A DNA stretch of 64,000 nucleotides, taken from an uncultured Acetatifactor sp. (GTDB taxonomy: Bacteria > Bacillota > Clostridia > Lachnospirales > Lachnospiraceae). The DNA is taken from positions 1 through 64,000 of the forward strand of contig CAJUFO010000009.1 in the NCBI GenBank assembly GCA_910585615.1. The letters run 5' to 3'. Numbering within the stretch: the stretch's first letter is position 1; every line of letters starts with the position of its first letter. Position numbers and translations under genes: made by a program. Shown piece by piece: positions 15,195-24,342 of the stretch. Below the pieces are notes generated by a model. That model was given only the letters and a program-made list of their open reading frames with translations. It had not been told where the DNA came from and searched no databases.

Positions 15195-15911
15195 TCAAAG
15201 TCCCCCGGCGTCCTCCTGCCCCGGGACATCACCGCCTCTTCCCTCCATATCTCCCGCGATTCTAATCCGCTCTCCCGTCTTCAAAAAGAACAGCTCCCCC
15301 TGGTACAGCCCGGCGGGGACCAGCAGCGCCAGGATCTCCCGCATGTGGGAATCCAGCCTGTGATAGACCCTGCGCCTCTCCCAGGGCAGTCCTTCCACAT
15401 ACGCCCGCTCCCCGCCCAGGGCCTCCAGGATTCTCTCGTAGAGGGCCGGCTCCTTCGCCGCAGTCCTGCCGAAGTCGCAGGAGGCATAGGAGGACTCCGC
15501 TCCGTTCTCCGCCAGCTTCTCCTCCAGAAGCGGCGGAAGGCCTCCGGCCCAGGCTGCCGCGCCCGCGCCCAAAAGCCCCTCCCTCCAGCTCACCTCCCCG
15601 GGCTCCTCCCGTTTCTCCGGCACTCGGCGGAAGGTGGGCTTGCCGTTCCTGTCATATTCCTTCACATAGGAAAACCTCTCCCTGGGACTGCCGCTGCCTG
15701 GCTCCTCACGCAATATTACTCCATTGTCTTCCAGATGCTCCCAGACCATCCGGCGCACCTTTTCGCAGGGCGCGGGGTACTCCAGTCGCTCCATAATCTG
15801 CGCCACCGTATATCCCCTGTCGGCCAGATGGCGGACAGCGCCGCCATAGGCTGTCTCCTGGACGAAATCCGCCAAAGCCTCCCGAAAGTACCGATTCTCT
15901 CCCACTGCCAT
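15195..15911 (-). CDS. hypothetical protein
   Basis: 238 aa, soluble. The N-terminal 90 residues look like a helix-turn-helix fold (GGAVRHLADRGYTVAQIMERLEY, KVRRMVWEHLEDNGVIL); the middle holds RFSYVKEYDRNGKPTF; the C-terminal part is rich in Glu/Arg and ends with a small strand-rich segment (LYQGELFFLKTGERIRI). I do not recognise a family. The start is uncertain: ATG at 15911 is preceded by AAGGAAAGGG, while an ATG nine codons upstream has CAGGAG 11 bases away. Confidence 0.65.
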   Translation of the reverse strand: MAVGENRYFREALADFVQETAYGGAVRHLADRGYTVAQIMERLEYPAPCEKVRRMVWEHLEDNGVILREEPGSGSPRERFSYVKEYDRNGKPTFRRVPEKREEPGEVSWREGLLGAGAAAWAGGLPPLLEEKLAENGAESSYASCDFGRTAAKEPALYERILEALGGERAYVEGLPWERRRVYHRLDSHMREILALLVPAGLYQGELFFLKTGERIRIAGDMEGRGGDVPGQEDAGGL

Positions 15912-16265
15912 CCCTTTCCTTCCCCTGCCGCATTCCAATGGCGCTCCTGCCGCGGAACGCGCCGCTTCCTTTTGCTTTTTGTCTGAGCTGCTGTCCGGGC
16001 CTCTATCCCTGCCTCCATCTGATTATGTCACAAAGCCGCGCAATATGCAATGCCCTCCCCGGCCCTTCCGCCGTTCCAGCCCCTGCCGCTCTCCTCCGCC
16101 CTCTCCGCGCCGCTCTTTCCGCATTTTTCGCCCCTTTTTGCACCTTTTTTGCACAAGAATGGTCTTGCATTTTAGCGAAATTGCGAGTAAAATAATAGGC
16201 GGCTGCACATCACATATAATGATTGCGGAGTAAAATACATAAAAGGAAACGAGGTAAATCATGTC
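15912..16265. other. intergenic region before the transporter gene
   Basis: About 350 bases between two divergent genes. A promoter is visible near its right end; otherwise I see only C-rich sequence without a convincing gene. Confidence 0.5.
16165..16193 (+). promoter_or_regulatory. promoter of OFA-type transporter gene
   Basis: TTGCAT (16165-16170), 17-base spacer, TAAAAT (16188-16193), about 65 bases before the gene's ribosome site. Confidence 0.65.
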
Positions 16266-17564
16266 ATGAAAAGCAAACAGAACAAATGGGTCAATGCCGC
16301 CATCCCGGCATTGCTCCTCCATTGCAGCATCGGTACGGTCTACTGCTGGTCCATCTTCAGCCAGGAAATCGCTGACTACATCGGCTTCTCCAAGGGCGCC
16401 ACGGAATGGGCATTCAGCTTCGCCATCTTCTTCCTTGGCATGTCGGCGGCCTTCCTGGGCAACATCGTGGAGAAGGACATCCATAAGTCCTCCCTCATCG
16501 CCTCCATCTGCTTCGCCTGCGGCATGGCGGGAACCGGCTTCTTCATCTATTACGGCGGCGCCCATCAGCACAGCCCCCTGGCGCTGATTGGCATCTATAT
16601 CTGCTACGGTTTCATCATGGGCGTCGGACTGGGCACGGGATATCTCTCCCCGGTGAAGACCCTGATGCTCTGGTTCGAGGACAGGAAGGGCCTGGCCACC
16701 GGACTGGCCGTGGCAGGCTTCGGCGCGGCAAAGGCCATCGCCAGCCCCATCATGCAGGCCATGCTGGACAATCTGGGGGAGGGCGGCATCTACAAGATGT
16801 TCCTGATTCTGTCGGTGGTGTACTTCATCATGATGTTCGCGGGGCATCTGCTGCTGCACAAGCCCGCCACATGGCATGAGCCCAAAAAGGCCGAAAAGGG
16901 CAAGGGCATGATGGATGTCATCAAGTCCAGGCCCATCACCAACTATATCGGCATCTGGCTGATGTTCTACATCAACATCACCTGCGGACTGGCCCTGATC
17001 TCCCAGGAAAAGATGATCGTGAAATGTATCGGCCTGGCCGGCGCCGCCGGCGTCATCGCCACCGTGTCCGCCGTCTTCAACGCGGGCGGGCGCCTGGGCT
17101 TCTCCGCATGGGCGGATAAGATGAAGGACAGGAACACGATTTACAAGCTGATCTTCATCCTCTCCATCGCCTTCACGGCCATCGTCATGGTCACAGGCGG
17201 CATCAAGAACGGCGAAGGCAATACAGTGCTTGTGATTCTGGTACTGGGGCTCATCTTCGTGGTCAACGCAGGCTACGGCGGCGGCTTCTCCAATGTACCC
17301 ACACTGCTGTCCGACCATTACGGCATGGGCAACATCAGCGCCATCCACGGACTGACCCTCTCCGCATGGGCCATCGCAGGCCTCACCGGCAACCAGATGG
17401 CCAACTGGATCGTAGACCACACGGGAGAGTTCATGGACGTCCATGGCATCAGCGTCAACCCCACGGGATATCAGAACGTGCTGTATGTCACCATCGTATT
17501 GTACATCGTGGCGCTGCTGATCAGCCTCTTCCTGGTACGGGCTCCCAAGGACGGGAAGAAGTGA
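16266..17564 (+). CDS. OFA-type MFS transporter
   Basis: 432 aa with about 12 membrane helices. The sequence has hallmarks of the oxalate/formate antiporter (OFA) branch of the major facilitator superfamily: N-terminal GTVYCWSIFSQEIADYIG, IYICYGFIMGVGLGTGY, the FEDRKGLATGLAVAGFG loop, and NAGYGGGFSNVPTLLSDHYG. Substrate is probably a monocarboxylate or dicarboxylate but cannot be named. GAGG lies about 10 bases before the ATG at 16266; an ATG at 16261 opens a two-codon frame only. It ends with a strong terminator. Confidence 0.9.
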   Translation: MKSKQNKWVNAAIPALLLHCSIGTVYCWSIFSQEIADYIGFSKGATEWAFSFAIFFLGMSAAFLGNIVEKDIHKSSLIASICFACGMAGTGFFIYYGGAHQHSPLALIGIYICYGFIMGVGLGTGYLSPVKTLMLWFEDRKGLATGLAVAGFGAAKAIASPIMQAMLDNLGEGGIYKMFLILSVVYFIMMFAGHLLLHKPATWHEPKKAEKGKGMMDVIKSRPITNYIGIWLMFYINITCGLALISQEKMIVKCIGLAGAAGVIATVSAVFNAGGRLGFSAWADKMKDRNTIYKLIFILSIAFTAIVMVTGGIKNGEGNTVLVILVLGLIFVVNAGYGGGFSNVPTLLSDHYGMGNISAIHGLTLSAWAIAGLTGNQMANWIVDHTGEFMDVHGISVNPTGYQNVLYVTIVLYIVALLISLFLVRAPKDGKK

Positions 17565-17606
17565 TTCCGGCATATTGAGGGAATCTGTCCTGATACAGAA
17601 GTAGAG

Positions 17607-17645
17607 AATGGGACTGCCGCTTTCGGGCGACAGTCCCACTTTTTA
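17607..17645 (+). terminator. intrinsic terminator after transporter gene
   Basis: Stem TGGGACTG-CCGC/GGGCGA-CAGTCCCA (17609-17638) followed by five T. Confidence 0.85.
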
Positions 17646-17722
17646 TGCGAAGTATTTCTTATGCGATGTATTTCTTGCGCAACGGTTTTCCGGGAGGGCT
17701 CATCCGGATTACACCTCCGCCT

Positions 17723-19039
17723 TCATTCCTCTTTCAGGTAAATCTCCACCACCGTATCCAGCTCGTCCGGCAGGGGATAGCAGTCCGAGGCGTGGGGATT
17801 GAAGAAGAAAAAGGCGTTCTGGCTGAATTCTTTCAGGTTCCAGTAGTTGGCCTGCTTAATCTCGGAATTGTCCGACAGCAGCCGCATTTTCTCGATTTTT
17901 CCCGCCATGTCCTCCAGGCAGATGGCCCCCGCCTGCTCTTCCATCACATGGGCGTAGAGCACATTCCCCCTGCGGGTGAAGCGCCCCCACTCCGGCTTCG
18001 GGAGCTCCGCATAGCCGCAGCCGTAGATGCTCTTTCCGTTCTTCTTCATCCAGGCGCCGACCTCCCGCAGGATGGCCACCGACTCTTCGGGAATCTCCCC
18101 CTTGGCGTTGGGGCCTACGTTCAGCAGCAGGTTCCCGCCCTTGCTGACGCATTCCACCAGCATATGGATGACCATCTTCGCGGATTTGTAATGATGGTCA
18201 TGGGCGGCATAGCCCCAGTTGTTGTTCAGGGTGATGCAGGATTCCCAGGGGATGGGATTGCCCGCTTCGTCCCGGATGCCCGCCGGGGGAATCATCTGCT
18301 CCGGCGAGGCGAAGTCCCCGGAGTAGGGGGTAGGGTCCAAGGTGCGGATGGAGCCCGCATTCTCCCCGCTTCCCTCCAGGCGGTTGTCGATGATCACGTC
18401 AGGCTGTATGGAGCGCACCATCTCAATCAACTCCTTGGCCTTCCAGGTGTCGCATTTCATGTTCCCGTAGGAGAAATCGAACCACATCACGTCCAGCTTC
18501 CCATAATCCGTCAGAAGCTCCTTTATCTGGCCGAACATGTACTCCAGGTAATTGTCGAAATTTCGGTTCTCGTTGGAATATTCCGGGCGGTTCCGCATGG
18601 GATGGTGCATGTCCCCGTAATGGGGGAAATCCGGATGCCGCCAGTCGATCACGGAGTAATACAGGCCCACCCGGATCCCCTCCTCCCGGAAAGCCTCCAG
18701 GAATTCCCGCACCAGGTCCCGCCCGCAGGGGGCATTGGTGGACTTGAAGTCCGTCAGCTTTGAATCGAACAGGCAGAAGCCGTCATGGTGCTTGGCCGTC
18801 AGCACCGCGTACTTCATGCCGGCCTCCTTCGCCATCCTGGCCCATTCCTTAGGATTGTAGTTCTCCGTGGTGAACTCGTCCTTGAAGGGCTCGTACTCCT
18901 CCCTGGTGAGCTGCTCGGTGCTGCGCAGCCATTCCCCTCTGGCCGGGATGGCGTACAGCCCCCAGTGGATGAACATGCCGAACCGGGCCTCCCTGTACCA
19001 CTCCGTCCTCCTGGTCCTCTCTTCCACAACCTTGTTCAT
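17723..19039 (-). CDS. alpha-L-fucosidase (GH29)
   Basis: 438 aa. GH29 motifs are clear: ARFGMFIHWGLYAIPARGEW (about 18-37), YAVLTAKHHDGFCLFDSK, and DVMWFDFSYG with the catalytic nucleophile Asp of WFD. The C-terminal part carries the SKGGNLLLNVGPNAKGEIP block. It releases alpha-linked fucose from host or milk glycans. There is no signal peptide, so it acts inside the cell on imported oligosaccharides. The start at 19039 is chosen from family alignment (MNKVVEERTRRTEWY); no strong ribosome site is visible. Confidence 0.92.
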   Translation of the reverse strand: MNKVVEERTRRTEWYREARFGMFIHWGLYAIPARGEWLRSTEQLTREEYEPFKDEFTTENYNPKEWARMAKEAGMKYAVLTAKHHDGFCLFDSKLTDFKSTNAPCGRDLVREFLEAFREEGIRVGLYYSVIDWRHPDFPHYGDMHHPMRNRPEYSNENRNFDNYLEYMFGQIKELLTDYGKLDVMWFDFSYGNMKCDTWKAKELIEMVRSIQPDVIIDNRLEGSGENAGSIRTLDPTPYSGDFASPEQMIPPAGIRDEAGNPIPWESCITLNNNWGYAAHDHHYKSAKMVIHMLVECVSKGGNLLLNVGPNAKGEIPEESVAILREVGAWMKKNGKSIYGCGYAELPKPEWGRFTRRGNVLYAHVMEEQAGAICLEDMAGKIEKMRLLSDNSEIKQANYWNLKEFSQNAFFFFNPHASDCYPLPDELDTVVEIYLKEE

Positions 19040-19266
19040 TGTTGCGCCCATCCGCGCGTTGCGACGCGCCCGCACGGCAGAAAGCATCCGCCGTGCTAAA
19101 TCAACAGGTCGGATACGCTTTTTTATCCAACCTTCCCATCATGCCGCCCGGGGCGGCACATATGGCAGACATCTTCAGTTGTCCCCAAAGCTCCTTCTCA
19201 CAGTTTCCGGCATGCCGCTCAGCCATCGCAAAACGGCATCGGCATTTGGCAGCCGGCCGGAAGGCT

Positions 19267-21948
19267 TCAGGTTTTGCTCATCCGGACCAGCTTCAGTATC
19301 ATGTCCCCCGTGCCCACATTGTACCCGGCCACGCTGTAGATGCCCCGCATGTCCCTGTCAATCAGCACCGCCAGGGGAAGCTTTCCGGGCTCCAGGTACA
19401 GCCTGCGGGCCAGCGCCTCCATATCGGCCCCGAACTCGTCGAACATCAATGTGATTCCGGGCAGAGCCTCCAGCACGCGGCCGCACGCCGGATTCTTCCG
19501 AATCTCTGGGCGCATCGCCACAAAGAACAGCCTGCCCTGCAGTTCGGCATAGGCCTCCCTGCGCTCATATATCTCATTCAGGATATGTTCCGTAGGCTCC
19601 TCGTCCTCTCCCAGCCAGATGAACAGGCCGCTGTCCTCCTTCACCAGCGCCGAAAGCAGGCATGCCTCCCCGTCCTCCCTCTTTATGGCAAAGTCCGGGA
19701 TGGCGTGGTCCGTGAGCATATCGGCAGGCTCAGCCTCCGCCAGCTCCAGGCGGATTTCCCTCTGCTGCCCTTCCTCCAGCTGGAAATACAGCTCTTTTGC
19801 CAGTATATTGCCATTGGGAAGACGGTTCGCCGTCAATGCCCTGTATCTCCCCGGGAAAGCGGGAATGGGTCCCGCAAGCTTGTCCTGCTCCCACAGCCAC
19901 AGAGGCCTGTAAGCGCCGTCGTCAAAACGGGCCAGAGACCAGTTGCCGAAATAGTTCCACTCCACGCCCTCCTGGCCATGGATCAGGATACTGCATGTCC
20001 TCTCATGCCGCTCCAGCGGAACGAATACGCCCATATCTTCGGACATGGCTTCCCTCTCGTCCGAATCTGCAGCCGCGTCTTTCGCGCTCCGGGCCTCCCC
20101 CGAAGGCATCCACACCTCCGGCACTCCCTCCACCGGATCCAGCCGGGCGGGTATGCCCAGAGTCCTGAGAATCTGTACGCAGACCACCTCCTGTGTCAGC
20201 CTGCTCCCCCGGCCGCTCTCCAGAGCGCCCCGGGCGGATGCAATCAGGTTCCCGTACTCCTCCTTTTTATCTGACACAATCTTTTCCTGCACAAGCTTCC
20301 ATGCCGCCACCGGATCCCTGCGTATCTCCTCCGACAGGTCTCTGCCCTGGCGGGCGCTCTCCTGCTCCAGCCAGCCCAAAATGAAGCGCCGGAAGGGGCG
20401 AATCATCTCGTTCCCCACTCTGGGGCACAGGATATAGGGCACCAGAAGCCCGTCCCCGTACACGCTTTCCCAGCCTGCCGCCTCCAGGCAGCACTCCTCC
20501 AGCGCCTCCGCCGTGATGTCCCTGAGATCCTTCTCCCGCAGGCTCTCCAGCACGGCAGTCTTCCAGCGCTCCGGATAGGCTCCGTCCGCGGGCTTTGCCA
20601 GGAATGCCGCAATCTCCTTCTGGTTCCGGCAGGCCTTTTTCATGATGGCGGCGCATCTGTCCCGCATATCCGCCTCCAGCATGGAAGTCGCTTCCTCCGC
20701 CAGGGCCTGGTCATAAAAACGGCTCTCCTTCTCCCTGCGCAGGCGGTTCATCTCCTCCAGACGCTTCCGGCCCCTGGCCTTCTCCTCGTCGGTGGGCATA
20801 ACGGAATTACGTGCAGAATCCTTCGGCGCGATAAAATTCAGTTCCTCCCACCTGTCAGTCTGCTGTCCCACGGCACCCAGCACGATTTCACAGCAGTTCC
20901 CCTGTCTGGTGTCCGCCAGGGCCTCCCCGTAAGCGCCGTCCTTTGTCGCTGTGACATGCAGACTGCCCAGTCCGGTGCGGAGCCTGCACTTCCCCTGCCC
21001 ATCGGTATGGACGGCCGCAATCTCCCCGTAGCATGCCATATTCATGACTTCAAAGCGCACCAGCGCCCCCGGCTGGGGATTCCCTGCTCTGTCATATACG
21101 GCCACCTCCTGCTCTGTGGTCAGGGCATAGCGCCCGATCTGGTTCAGGGCCTGGCACATGTCGTTGCCGGGCAGCACCTGGGGAGCGTCTTCCCCCTCCG
21201 TGCCCTCCTCCACCGGAAGAAGCCAGCGGGAGTGCACCAGCATGGCCCTGGAGGACGCCCCGGCGAACCATCCTCTGTTCAGGAGCTCCTCCGGCTCGCA
21301 CGCGCCGAAGAAGACCCACTCCCCGTCGCACCATGCCTCCACCCAGGCGTGGTTGTCGTCGCAGTGGGACCAAAGAGGCACATACACCTGCCTGGCGGGG
21401 ATTCCCAGGCTGCGCAGCACCGACACGGTAAAGGTAGACTCCTCCCCGCAGCGGCCATAGGCGCAGTCATATACGCTCATGGGGCTGGCCGTCCGGTCAT
21501 CCGTCGACCTGTAGGTGGCCTGGGAGGCGCACCAGTAATTGGCTTCCCGCACGGCCTGACGCATGTCCATCCCGGCAATCCTGTCCTTTAACTGCTCATA
21601 GAAAAATGCTCGGTGCTCCGTCAAATCTTCATTGTTCACCCGATGATGCAGCACATACCCGGCGAAGAGCCTCTCCGGGACCCTGCCCGCAAAAGGCCCC
21701 TTCTCCCAGAGAAAGGCCCCGTGCCTGGCGAAAGCTTCGAAGAGCTCCGCAGGATAGTCCACGGCATCGCTCACCGGCATGGAGGCATACAGGCATTTCA
21801 GGGCCTGGGCCTCCCCGGGGCTCAGAATCTCCCCCACCATGCGCTCCACCTGCGCCGCTCTGGCCCCGCAGGCCCCGCTTGTCCCCATGCGCTTCAGCTG
21901 CTCCCTGAAGGGCGCTTCGATTTTTTCCATCATTTCCTTCGTAAACAT
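19267..21948 (-). CDS. large transglutaminase-like protein with thioredoxin-like end
   Basis: 893 aa, no signal peptide. A transglutaminase-core domain spans about 100-250: candidate nucleophile Cys in YGRCGEESTFTVSVLRSLG, His in DDNHAWVEAW and an acidic site in FFGACEPEE. A second transglutaminase-like echo appears near 590-640 (TQEVVCVQILRTLGIPARL). The last 160 residues resemble a thioredoxin fold (GLFIWLGEDEEPTEHIL, RLFFVAMRPE, LAVLIDRDMRGIYSVAGYNVG). The role is unknown; this resembles clostridial transglutaminase-domain proteins of unclear substrate. ATG at 21948 follows AGGAGA by 9 bases. Confidence 0.8.
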   Translation of the reverse strand: MFTKEMMEKIEAPFREQLKRMGTSGACGARAAQVERMVGEILSPGEAQALKCLYASMPVSDAVDYPAELFEAFARHGAFLWEKGPFAGRVPERLFAGYVLHHRVNNEDLTEHRAFFYEQLKDRIAGMDMRQAVREANYWCASQATYRSTDDRTASPMSVYDCAYGRCGEESTFTVSVLRSLGIPARQVYVPLWSHCDDNHAWVEAWCDGEWVFFGACEPEELLNRGWFAGASSRAMLVHSRWLLPVEEGTEGEDAPQVLPGNDMCQALNQIGRYALTTEQEVAVYDRAGNPQPGALVRFEVMNMACYGEIAAVHTDGQGKCRLRTGLGSLHVTATKDGAYGEALADTRQGNCCEIVLGAVGQQTDRWEELNFIAPKDSARNSVMPTDEEKARGRKRLEEMNRLRREKESRFYDQALAEEATSMLEADMRDRCAAIMKKACRNQKEIAAFLAKPADGAYPERWKTAVLESLREKDLRDITAEALEECCLEAAGWESVYGDGLLVPYILCPRVGNEMIRPFRRFILGWLEQESARQGRDLSEEIRRDPVAAWKLVQEKIVSDKKEEYGNLIASARGALESGRGSRLTQEVVCVQILRTLGIPARLDPVEGVPEVWMPSGEARSAKDAAADSDEREAMSEDMGVFVPLERHERTCSILIHGQEGVEWNYFGNWSLARFDDGAYRPLWLWEQDKLAGPIPAFPGRYRALTANRLPNGNILAKELYFQLEEGQQREIRLELAEAEPADMLTDHAIPDFAIKREDGEACLLSALVKEDSGLFIWLGEDEEPTEHILNEIYERREAYAELQGRLFFVAMRPEIRKNPACGRVLEALPGITLMFDEFGADMEALARRLYLEPGKLPLAVLIDRDMRGIYSVAGYNVGTGDMILKLVRMSKT

Positions 21949-21992
21949 GATCGGCAATCTCCTGTCTCATCTATGTTGGATTTTCGGCCTGG

Positions 21993-22260
21993 TTCTCTCC
22001 CGTCTCCACCGGCCTCTCCGCCTCGGTCCCTCGACCAGGCGGCTTTTAGGTTTCTCCCATCTTTACCAGCTTGGCCGCTTCGGTCCCGCGACCAAAACGG
22101 CTTCTAGTTTTCTCCCATCTTCACTAGCTTGGCCGCTTCGGTCCCGCGACCAAGCGGCTTCTAGTTTTCTCCCATCTTCACTAGCTTGGCCGCTTCGGTC
22201 GCACGACCAAGCGGCTTTTAGTTTTCTCCCATCTTCACTAACTTAGCCGCTTGGTCGGCG
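21993..22260 (-). repeat. tandem 57-58 bp repeats derived from the prfA 3' end
   Basis: Five units start at 21993, 22051, 22109, 22166 and 22223 (+ coordinates). The last is the 3' end of prfA itself. Units at 22109 and 22166 differ at 3 of 57 positions; the unit at 21993 is decayed. Each unit contains a copy of the last codons of prfA (AAKLVKMGEN) and a strong hairpin (GCCGCTTGGTC paired with GACCGAAGCGGC). Confidence 0.9.
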
Positions 22261-23294
22261 GCGATGCAGGCGTCCAGGATTTCCTGGATGTCCCCGTTCA
22301 TCACCTTGTCCAGCTTGTAGATGGTCAGGCCGATGCGATGGTCGGTGACCCGGCCCTGGGGGAAGTTATAGGTACGGATTTTCTCGGAACGGTCCCCCGT
22401 CCCTATCTGGCTGCGGCGCAGCTCCGCCTCCGCGTCATGGCGCTGCTGCTGCTCCATGTCGTAGAGCTTCGCCTTCAGCAGGGCGAAAGCCTTGGCCTTG
22501 TTCTGGAGCTGGGACTTCTCCGTCTGGCTGTACACCACGATGCCCGTGGGATAGTGGGTCAGGCGCACCGCGGAATCCGTGGTGTTGACGCACTGGCCGC
22601 CGTTTCCCGAGGCCCGCATGACATCGATTCGGATGTCCTTCTCACCGATGACGATATCAATGTCTTCATCCACCTCCGGCATCACCGCCACGCTGATGGT
22701 AGAGGTGTGTATCCGCCCGCCGCTCTCCGTCTCGGGCACCCTCTGCACCCGGTGCACGCCGCTCTCATACTTCATCCTGGAGTAGGCGCCCTGCCCGGTG
22801 ATCGTGAACTGCACCTCTTTCATGCCGCCGATGCCGATTTCATCCACGTTCAGCGTCTCCACCTTCCACCGCTGGCCCTCCGCGTAGTGCACGTACATCC
22901 GATAGATCTCCGCCGCGAACAGCGCCGCCTCGTCCCCTCCTGCGCCTGCCCGGATCTCTACGATTACGTTTTTGTCATCATTCGGATCCTTGGGAAGCAG
23001 CAGAATCTTCAGTTCCTGCTCCAGCTCCTCCACGCGCTTCCTGCTCTCGCCCAGGGTCTCCTTGATCATCTCCCGCATGTCTTCATCGCTCTCCCCCTCC
23101 AAAAGCTCCAGGGAGTCCTCAATCTCCTGCCTGCACTTCTTATATTCCGTATAAGCGTCCACGATGGGCGTCAGGTCGCTCTGTTCCTTCATCAGCTTCC
23201 GGAACCGCTCCTGGTTGGCGGTCACAGTGGGCTCGTGGAGCTCGCTTAGAATCTCCTCGAACCGAATCAGCAAATCTTCTAATTTATCGAACAT
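22218..23294 (-). CDS. prfA: peptide chain release factor 1
   Basis: 358 aa. RF1 reads UAA and UAG and releases the peptide. The tripeptide region VPETESGGRIHTS, the GGQ loop (ASGNGGQCVNTTDSAVRL) and the motif GAGGDEAALFAAEIYRMY are present. The start at 23294 gives the standard MFDKLEDLL, with AGAGGAG just upstream. It follows prmC, whose product methylates the GGQ glutamine, with about 120 bases between them. The 3' end has been duplicated downstream in tandem. Confidence 0.97.
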   Translation of the reverse strand: MFDKLEDLLIRFEEILSELHEPTVTANQERFRKLMKEQSDLTPIVDAYTEYKKCRQEIEDSLELLEGESDEDMREMIKETLGESRKRVEELEQELKILLLPKDPNDDKNVIVEIRAGAGGDEAALFAAEIYRMYVHYAEGQRWKVETLNVDEIGIGGMKEVQFTITGQGAYSRMKYESGVHRVQRVPETESGGRIHTSTISVAVMPEVDEDIDIVIGEKDIRIDVMRASGNGGQCVNTTDSAVRLTHYPTGIVVYSQTEKSQLQNKAKAFALLKAKLYDMEQQQRHDAEAELRRSQIGTGDRSEKIRTYNFPQGRVTDHRIGLTIYKLDKVMNGDIQEILDACIAADQAAKLVKMGEN

Positions 23295-23412
23295 ATCTCC
23301 TCTCATTCTGCCGCCGAGACGGCTCTTCATCCTCTCATTCTGCCAGACGGCGGGCCTTATCATGTCTGCCCGGCGCCCGTCATTCCCCCCCGGATACCCC
23401 CGTGTCCGCCGC

Positions 23413-24339
23413 TCAGCCGAATCCAAGCGTCCCGCAGACCACCCTGTCCAGCCCGGCATAATCTTTTACCACAGCCACCTCCAGGAATCCCGCTTCCGCC
23501 AGGAGTCCGCTGACAGCCTCCCCCTGGTCGTATCCGATTTCCAGGAAAAGCATCCCGCCGCCGCACAGATGCGCCCTGCAGCCCTCCAGTATCCTGCGGT
23601 AGAAGTCAAGTCCGTCCTCCCCGCCGTCCAGGGCCAGCACAGGCTCATGCTCCCGCACCTCCGGCATCAGGCCCGGAATCTCTCCGCTCCGGATATAGGG
23701 CGGATTAGACACGATAATGTCGAACCGCCCTTCTATGCCGTCGAAGAGGTCGCTCTCTATAAGCGAAATCCTCCCCTGCCTGTCCTCCGCACATGGAGGA
23801 TCATCTGCCCCACAGCCGTCCAAAACCTCCGTCCCGTCCCGCATCCAGGCGCAGGCCGAGGCCCCCAGCAGCCTTTCCGCGTTCCCTCTGGCCACGGCCA
23901 GGGCCTCCCCGGAGATGTCCGCTCCCACCCCCCGGCAGTCGTTGGAATAGTGCAGGAGGCTTATCAGGATGCAGCCGGATCCCGTGCACATATCCAGTAT
24001 CCGCATGCCGTCATGGAGGTTGCGCAGCGCCTCCTCCACCAGGACTTCCGTATCCTGCCTGGGAACCAGCACATGCCCGTCCACGGCAAATTCCAGCCCC
24101 ATGAAAGCCTGCACCCCTGTGAGATGCTGGAGGGGAATCCTCCCCTTCCGCCCGGCAATCAGCCTTTCATATTCCTCCTGCTCTCCGGCGCTCCGCTCTC
24201 TGTCCCCGTGGGCCAGCAGGTCGTTTCGGTCCGTACCGCAGACCCACTCCAGGAGCAGCCTGGCATCCAGCTCCGCCTCCGGGACTCCCGCCGCTTCCAG
24301 CGCATCCCTTCCCCGGCGGTACAGTTCCCCATACGTCAT
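23413..24339 (-). CDS. prmC: peptide chain release factor N5-glutamine methyltransferase
   Basis: 308 aa SAM-dependent methyltransferase. An N-terminal helical substrate domain (LDARLLLEWVCGTDRNDLL, then PLQHLTGVQAFMG) precedes the Rossmann domain with ILDMCTGSGCILISLL and the catalytic NPPY (IIVSNPPYIRSGEIPG). It methylates Gln of the GGQ motif of release factors; prfA lies next to it. The stretch at about 170-200 (DGTEVLDGCGADDPPCAED) is an extra insertion compared with the typical protein. The preceding gene ends 3 bases before the start. Confidence 0.95.
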   Translation of the reverse strand: MTYGELYRRGRDALEAAGVPEAELDARLLLEWVCGTDRNDLLAHGDRERSAGEQEEYERLIAGRKGRIPLQHLTGVQAFMGLEFAVDGHVLVPRQDTEVLVEEALRNLHDGMRILDMCTGSGCILISLLHYSNDCRGVGADISGEALAVARGNAERLLGASACAWMRDGTEVLDGCGADDPPCAEDRQGRISLIESDLFDGIEGRFDIIVSNPPYIRSGEIPGLMPEVREHEPVLALDGGEDGLDFYRRILEGCRAHLCGGGMLFLEIGYDQGEAVSGLLAEAGFLEVAVVKDYAGLDRVVCGTLGFG

Positions 24340-24342
24340 ATG

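Noticed and set aside
16023..17639. 538-codon minus frame opposite the transporter gene
   Set aside because: Shadow of a 12-helix transporter on the + strand.
22020..22260. Tandem repeats at first taken for a CRISPR array
   Set aside because: No separate spacers: the whole 57-bp unit repeats and matches the prfA 3' end.
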